Assembly (NCBI GenBank): GCA_964568355.1
Contig: CAZMRK010000390.1
Span: 1-9,534 of the forward strand
DNA: 9,534 nt
Direction: 5' to 3'
From: JAJPJX01 sp964568355
GTDB taxonomy: Bacteria > Acidobacteriota > Terriglobia > Bryobacterales > Bryobacteraceae
Shown: piece by piece, positions 6,720 to 9,534 of the stretch
Position numbering within the stretch: position 1 is the first letter of the stretch
How the letters are laid out: each line of letters opens with the position of its first letter
The notes under the pieces: model-generated
Databases searched by the model: none
What the model was told of the DNA's origin: nothing
The model's input: the letters and a program-made list of their open reading frames with translations, nothing else
Translations under genes and position numbers: made by a program

Positions 6720-7243
6720 GAATTCTCGACGTCGGCTGCGGGATCAACAAATTTCCCGGCGCGATCGGCGTCGACCGCAACGCCGCCACCAGGGCGGACG
6801 TACTCTGCGACCTGGATCATTTCCCCTATCCGTTCGCCGACAGTTCTTTTGACCGGCTCCTGGCGATCCACGTGATCGAACATGTTGAGGACGTCATTCG
6901 CACCATGGAGGAGTTTCACCGGCTGGTGCGTCCGCACGGCACGGTACGCATCGAGACGCCGCACTACACCGATTTCAGCTCGTTTTGCGATCCCACTCAC
7001 CGCAGCCACCTGAACAGCTTTTCTTTTCGATATTTTGGTGAGAATCACGCCGGCTTCGGGTACTACTCCCACGCAAAATTCCGGGAGATTTCTTTGCGCG
7101 TCAAACTACTCGCTCTGTGGAGGTGGCTCGGGTTTGAGTTCCTGGTCAACCGCTTTCCACGGTACCGGCGTTTTTGGGAGCACTACCTGTGCTTCGTGGT
7201 TCGCGGCAAGGTGATGGAGTTCGAGTTCGAAGTTCTCAAGTGA
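6716..7243 (+). CDS. Class I SAM-dependent methyltransferase, small
   Basis: This 175-residue protein shows the Rossmann-type methyltransferase core of the Methyltransf_11 kind. ILDVGCG (residues 3-9) is motif I for SAM binding, Asp20 in GVDRN is the acidic residue at the end of strand 2, DLDHFPYPFADSSFDRL spans the later motifs, and HVIEHVED carries the post-motif His/Glu. An ETPHY segment follows. The substrate is unknown; related short enzymes occur near lipopolysaccharide and cell-surface genes but also elsewhere. I chose TTG 6716 because it overlaps the preceding TGA as TTGA, and because motif I normally sits within a few residues of the start in this group. In-frame ATG 6659 and GTG 6689 would add residues encoded within the aminotransferase gene and lack a well-placed ribosome site. 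No strong Shine-Dalgarno precedes 6716 either, so translation probably depends on coupling. Confidence 0.78.
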   Translation: MRILDVGCGINKFPGAIGVDRNAATRADVLCDLDHFPYPFADSSFDRLLAIHVIEHVEDVIRTMEEFHRLVRPHGTVRIETPHYTDFSSFCDPTHRSHLNSFSFRYFGENHAGFGYYSHAKFREISLRVKLLALWRWLGFEFLVNRFPRYRRFWEHYLCFVVRGKVMEFEFEVLK

Positions 7244-7674
7244 TCCAGCCGATCTTTCGCCTGGCCGACTGGCTGCGCAACCGCCGGCGGGCCCGGACGG
7301 ACTCTCCGGAAGCTGCGAACGGAAAACACGGGGAAGACCTGGCCCAACGCTATTTGCAGAAGCGCGGTCTTACGATCGTAGCCCGCAATTGGCGCTCGCA
7401 GGCCGGCCCGGGTGAACTCGACCTGGTAGCATGGCACGGAGATAAGCTGGTATTCGTAGAGGTGAAGACCCGCGTTACTGACGAGTTCGGCGCGCCGGAG
7501 CGGGCCGTCGATCGGGAAAAGCAGCGGCGTCTTCGCCGCGCCGCTGGAGAATATGCACGGCGCGCAGGTGTGGAATGGCTTCAGGTGCGCTTTGACGTGG
7601 TAGGCATCGTGCTGAGCACTCCACCGCTGGTGGAATGGATTCAGGATGCCTTCCCCGCGAGCCAGACGCTATAA
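7240..7674 (+). CDS. yraN: YraN family protein (UPF0102), predicted endonuclease-fold
   Basis: This 144-residue cytoplasmic protein has the full YraN signature: GKHGEDLAQRYLQKRG (28-43), an N.R pair at 50-52, GELDLV (58-63) and LVFVEVKTR (70-78). Glu32, Asp61, Glu74 and Lys76 are the likely metal-site residues of the restriction-endonuclease-like (PD-(D/E)xK) fold. The family is widespread, its biological role is poorly defined, and links to DNA processing or recombination have been proposed. The length is usual, about 120-145 residues. GTG 7240 overlaps the preceding TGA as GTGA, a typical coupled start. An in-frame ATG at 7174 would lie inside the methyltransferase gene and add unrelated residues. 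Confidence 0.88.
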   Translation: MIQPIFRLADWLRNRRRARTDSPEAANGKHGEDLAQRYLQKRGLTIVARNWRSQAGPGELDLVAWHGDKLVFVEVKTRVTDEFGAPERAVDREKQRRLRRAAGEYARRAGVEWLQVRFDVVGIVLSTPPLVEWIQDAFPASQTL

Positions 7675-7675
7675 T
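7670..7675 (+). promoter_or_regulatory. Possible internal promoter -10 box upstream of galT
   Basis: A perfect TATAAT overlaps the yraN stop codon, 34 bases before the galT start, and would place a transcription start near 7682. No convincing TTGACA-like element lies 16-18 bases upstream (TGCCTT at 7647-7652) and there is no extended -10 TG, so this may be chance. Confidence 0.3.
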
Positions 7676-7698
7676 ACAGAACCACGCCGAAAACGAAA

Positions 7699-7703
7699 AG
7701 GGA
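7699..7703 (+). promoter_or_regulatory. Ribosome binding site of the galT-like gene
   Basis: AGGGA within AAAAGGGA lies six bases before TTG 7710 and decides that start. The resulting protein begins MPELRKDP, the usual start of this family, whereas farther upstream in-frame ATGs lie inside yraN. Confidence 0.65.
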
Positions 7704-7709
7704 TACAAT

Positions 7710-8711
7710 TTGCCAGAACTTCGCAAAGACCCGATCACGGGTCGTTGGGTCATTATCGCTACCGACCGTGCCAGACGCCCTTCTGATTTTTCCCGCCAGC
7801 CGGTTCCTCCTCCTTCAGCCCGATTTTGCCCCTTCTGCTATGGCAGCGAGCAGAAGACCCCGCCGGAAGTGCTGGCTTTCCGGTCCAACGGAGGGCCAAA
7901 CCAGCCTGGTTGGAGTGTTCGTGTGGTCCCCAACAAGTTTCCGGTCCTTGGTATCGAAGGAGAACTAAATCGCCAGGGAGAAGGAATTTACGACAAGATG
8001 AACGGCATCGGGGCGCACGAAGTCATCATCGAGACTCCGGACCATCAACGTACTCTGGCCGACGTCACCGACAAGCAGGTGGAAGAAGTGCTCTGGGCCT
8101 TTCGCGACCGCATCAATGATCTCAAGCGCGACCGCCGCTTCCGCTACATCATCCTGTTCAAGAACCACGGCGAGGCCGCCGGAGCCTCGCTCGAGCACAG
8201 CCATTCCCAACTGATCGCGCTGCCGGTGGTGCCCAAGCGCGTCAAGGAGGAAGTCGATGGATCCAAGATGTACTTCGACTTTCGGGAGAGGTGCATCTAC
8301 TGCGATATTATCCGGCAGGAGAGTCTTTCCGGCGAGCGCCTGGTCTCGGAGACCGACCGTTTCCTGGTGATCGAGCCCTTCGCGCCCCGTTTTCCGTTCG
8401 AGACCTGGATCCTCCCCAAGCGCCACGATTCTCATTTCGAGGAGTCCGATGCGGGTACCTTGCAGAATCTCGCCTGGGTGCTACGCAATACGCTGCGAAA
8501 GATTGACAAGGTCCTGGAGCGGCCAGCTTACAATTTCATCATTCACAGCGCTCCGGTCCAGGAATCGCCGCTGGCCCACTATCACTGGCATGTCGAAATT
8601 ATCCCCAAACTGACCAAGGTAGCCGGATTCGAATGGGGCACCGGTTTTTACATCAACCCGACGCCTCCGGAGGAGTCCGCGAAATTCCTGCGGGAGTCGG
8701 GCCTTGCCTAA
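7710..8711 (+). CDS. galT: GalT-like nucleotidylyltransferase (galactose-1-phosphate uridylyltransferase or ADP-glucose phosphorylase)
   Basis: This 333-residue cytoplasmic enzyme of the HIT superfamily (COG1085 type) transfers a nucleoside monophosphate between a sugar phosphate and a nucleotide sugar. It begins LRKDPITGRWVIIATDRARRP, typical of the family. Cys40/Cys43 (CPFC) and Cys195/Cys198 (CIYC) look like two zinc sites. The active-site segment reads EHSHSQ, with catalytic-triad His163 and His165 and Gln167. The C-terminal half carries HYHWHVEIIP (His290, 292, 294). Classical E. coli and human GalT have HPHGQ/HPHCQ at the active site. As I recall, the plant homologue shown to be an ADP-glucose phosphorylase has the HSHSQ form and two zinc sites, so ADP-glucose is a serious alternative donor. 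TTG 7710 is supported by AAAAGGGA. It lies 35 bases after yraN and overlaps the next gene by eight bases. Confidence 0.87.
   Translation: MPELRKDPITGRWVIIATDRARRPSDFSRQPVPPPSARFCPFCYGSEQKTPPEVLAFRSNGGPNQPGWSVRVVPNKFPVLGIEGELNRQGEGIYDKMNGIGAHEVIIETPDHQRTLADVTDKQVEEVLWAFRDRINDLKRDRRFRYIILFKNHGEAAGASLEHSHSQLIALPVVPKRVKEEVDGSKMYFDFRERCIYCDIIRQESLSGERLVSETDRFLVIEPFAPRFPFETWILPKRHDSHFEESDAGTLQNLAWVLRNTLRKIDKVLERPAYNFIIHSAPVQESPLAHYHWHVEIIPKLTKVAGFEWGTGFYINPTPPEESAKFLRESGLA
8692..8696 (+). promoter_or_regulatory. Ribosome binding site of the alpha/beta hydrolase gene
   Basis: GGGAG lies inside the end of the galT-like gene, seven bases before TTG 8704. It supports a start that overlaps the galT stop. 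Confidence 0.55.
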
Positions 8712-9534
8712 ACTGCCTGCGTGCGGCGCCGTTCTGACCTGTGCCTTGCTTTTGGCCGCAAGCGATCCCGCCACCCGGTTGCACCAGCACAAGGTTGTTT
8801 CCTCGCGCAGTCCGGCGCCCGAACCGGGAGCCGAAAGCGAGCGGATTCCTTCGTTGGTGGAAGGGCTGAAAACCCCGGCGGACTGGTACGAGAAGCGCCG
8901 GCCGGAGTTGCTGACGCGTTGGAAGCAGATTTTGGGCAAGCTGGAGCCCAATCAGCACGATCGTCGCTGGTTTGGCGATATCCGCCAGGCCAGGATCCTG
9001 GAGACCCGGGAACTGGAGCGCTATACCCGCGTGCGGCTGGATCTCCCGATGGAGAAGGATTTCTACCAGCACCACTTGCTGCTGCTTCCTAAAGGACAGG
9101 GGACGGGCCCATTTCCGGCGGTGGTCTGCTGGTCTTCCACTACGCCGGATTTCACAGAACCCGAACGATGGTGGGGCGCGTGGCTGGCGGAGCACGGATA
9201 CGTAGTGCTCACCAGTTGGTCCTTCATCCGCAACTATCGCGACGGCACCACGTATCAGAACGGCGCGCAGGAGAAGCTCTACGAACGCTTCGGTCACTGG
9301 CTGCCCATGGGCAAGATGGTGCACGATGCCCGCCGGGAGGCCGAGTATCTCCGGTCCCGGCGGGAAGTGGATCCCAAGAGGCTGGGCTTTATCGGCTTTT
9401 CACTCGGAGCCAAGGCAGCGGTCTATGTAGCGGCGTTTGCGCCGGAGTATCAGGCCACCGTAGCACTCGATCCGCACATCGCAGTCAACGGAAGCACCAA
9501 TTGGTACGCCCCCTGGTACCTGGACTGGCTGCAT
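8704..9534 (+). CDS. Secreted alpha/beta hydrolase (dienelactone hydrolase / acetyl-xylan-esterase-like), C-terminus cut by window
   Basis: An uninterrupted frame of 277 codons runs off the right edge. The N-terminus has a hydrophobic stretch (about residues 8-19) that looks like a Sec signal peptide, without a good lipobox, so the enzyme is probably periplasmic or secreted. After a helical region (PSLVEGLKTPADWYEKRR) comes an alpha/beta-hydrolase core: FPAVVCWSS (strand before the oxyanion region), WLAEHGYVVLTSW, a helix with DARREAEYLRSR, VDPKRLGFIGFSLG with nucleophile Ser233 in GxSxG, then AALDP-like VALDPHI. The catalytic Asp and His should follow, and the His may lie beyond the window. 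Such proteins hydrolyse esters, often on plant polysaccharides. TTG 8704 overlaps the galT stop and has GGGAG at good spacing. It is the last visible gene of the operon. Confidence 0.8.
   Translation, partial: MPKLPACGAVLTCALLLAASDPATRLHQHKVVSSRSPAPEPGAESERIPSLVEGLKTPADWYEKRRPELLTRWKQILGKLEPNQHDRRWFGDIRQARILETRELERYTRVRLDLPMEKDFYQHHLLLLPKGQGTGPFPAVVCWSSTTPDFTEPERWWGAWLAEHGYVVLTSWSFIRNYRDGTTYQNGAQEKLYERFGHWLPMGKMVHDARREAEYLRSRREVDPKRLGFIGFSLGAKAAVYVAAFAPEYQATVALDPHIAVNGSTNWYAPWYLDWLH

Noticed and set aside
8481..9324. Minus-strand open frames opposite galT and the terminal hydrolase
   Set aside because: They are antisense to a continuous plus-strand frame with a signal peptide and a GxSxG nucleophile motif.

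Overview
This is an ordinary-looking chromosomal segment from a GC-rich bacterium. It holds ten protein-coding genes, two of them cut by the window edges, packed into short operons. I recognised no rRNA, tRNA, CRISPR array, transposase, phage gene or known defence system. Exported Tat/lipoprotein hydrolases, a PPi-type phosphofructokinase, an archaeal-like class III aminotransferase, a two-zinc-type GalT homologue and intergenic hairpin elements are together reminiscent of Acidobacteriota (Solibacter/Bryobacter-like soil bacteria). That placement is inference from memory of such genomes; no marker gene in the window proves it.

Layout. (1) Bases 1-111 are the C-terminal end of a HAD-type phosphatase or mutase. 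(2) Bases 155-1351 (+) encode an exported amidohydrolase of the Amidohydro_2 type. (3) Convergent to it lies a two-gene minus-strand operon, an AgaS-like SIS isomerase/deaminase (3698-2634) followed six bases later by a phosphofructokinase-family enzyme with PPi-type active-site residues (2627-1425). (4) Divergent from agaS across a 66-70 base gap is a secreted lipoprotein with propeller-like repeats (3768-5141). (5) A 264-base non-coding stretch (5142-5405) carries several inverted repeats. (6) From 5406 to the right edge runs a tight plus-strand operon: class III aminotransferase, SAM methyltransferase, YraN, GalT-like nucleotidylyltransferase and a secreted alpha/beta hydrolase. Stop and start codons overlap at three of its four junctions, and all five genes appear to start with GTG or TTG.

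How the genes may work together. The minus-strand pair reads as a sugar-phosphate module: AgaS-type enzymes turn an amino-sugar phosphate or aldose phosphate into a ketose 6-phosphate, and a PFK-family enzyme would phosphorylate that ketose phosphate, here probably from pyrophosphate. The GalT-like gene, with HSHSQ in its active site, may act on ADP-glucose rather than UDP-galactose. The plus-strand operon otherwise mixes unrelated functions (amino-acid metabolism, methyl transfer, DNA processing, nucleotide-sugar metabolism, secreted hydrolysis). I found no convincing new multi-gene system. The best leads are the AgaS/PPi-PFK pairing, the GalT active-site variant, the hairpin cluster at 5146-5251 and the run of non-ATG starts.
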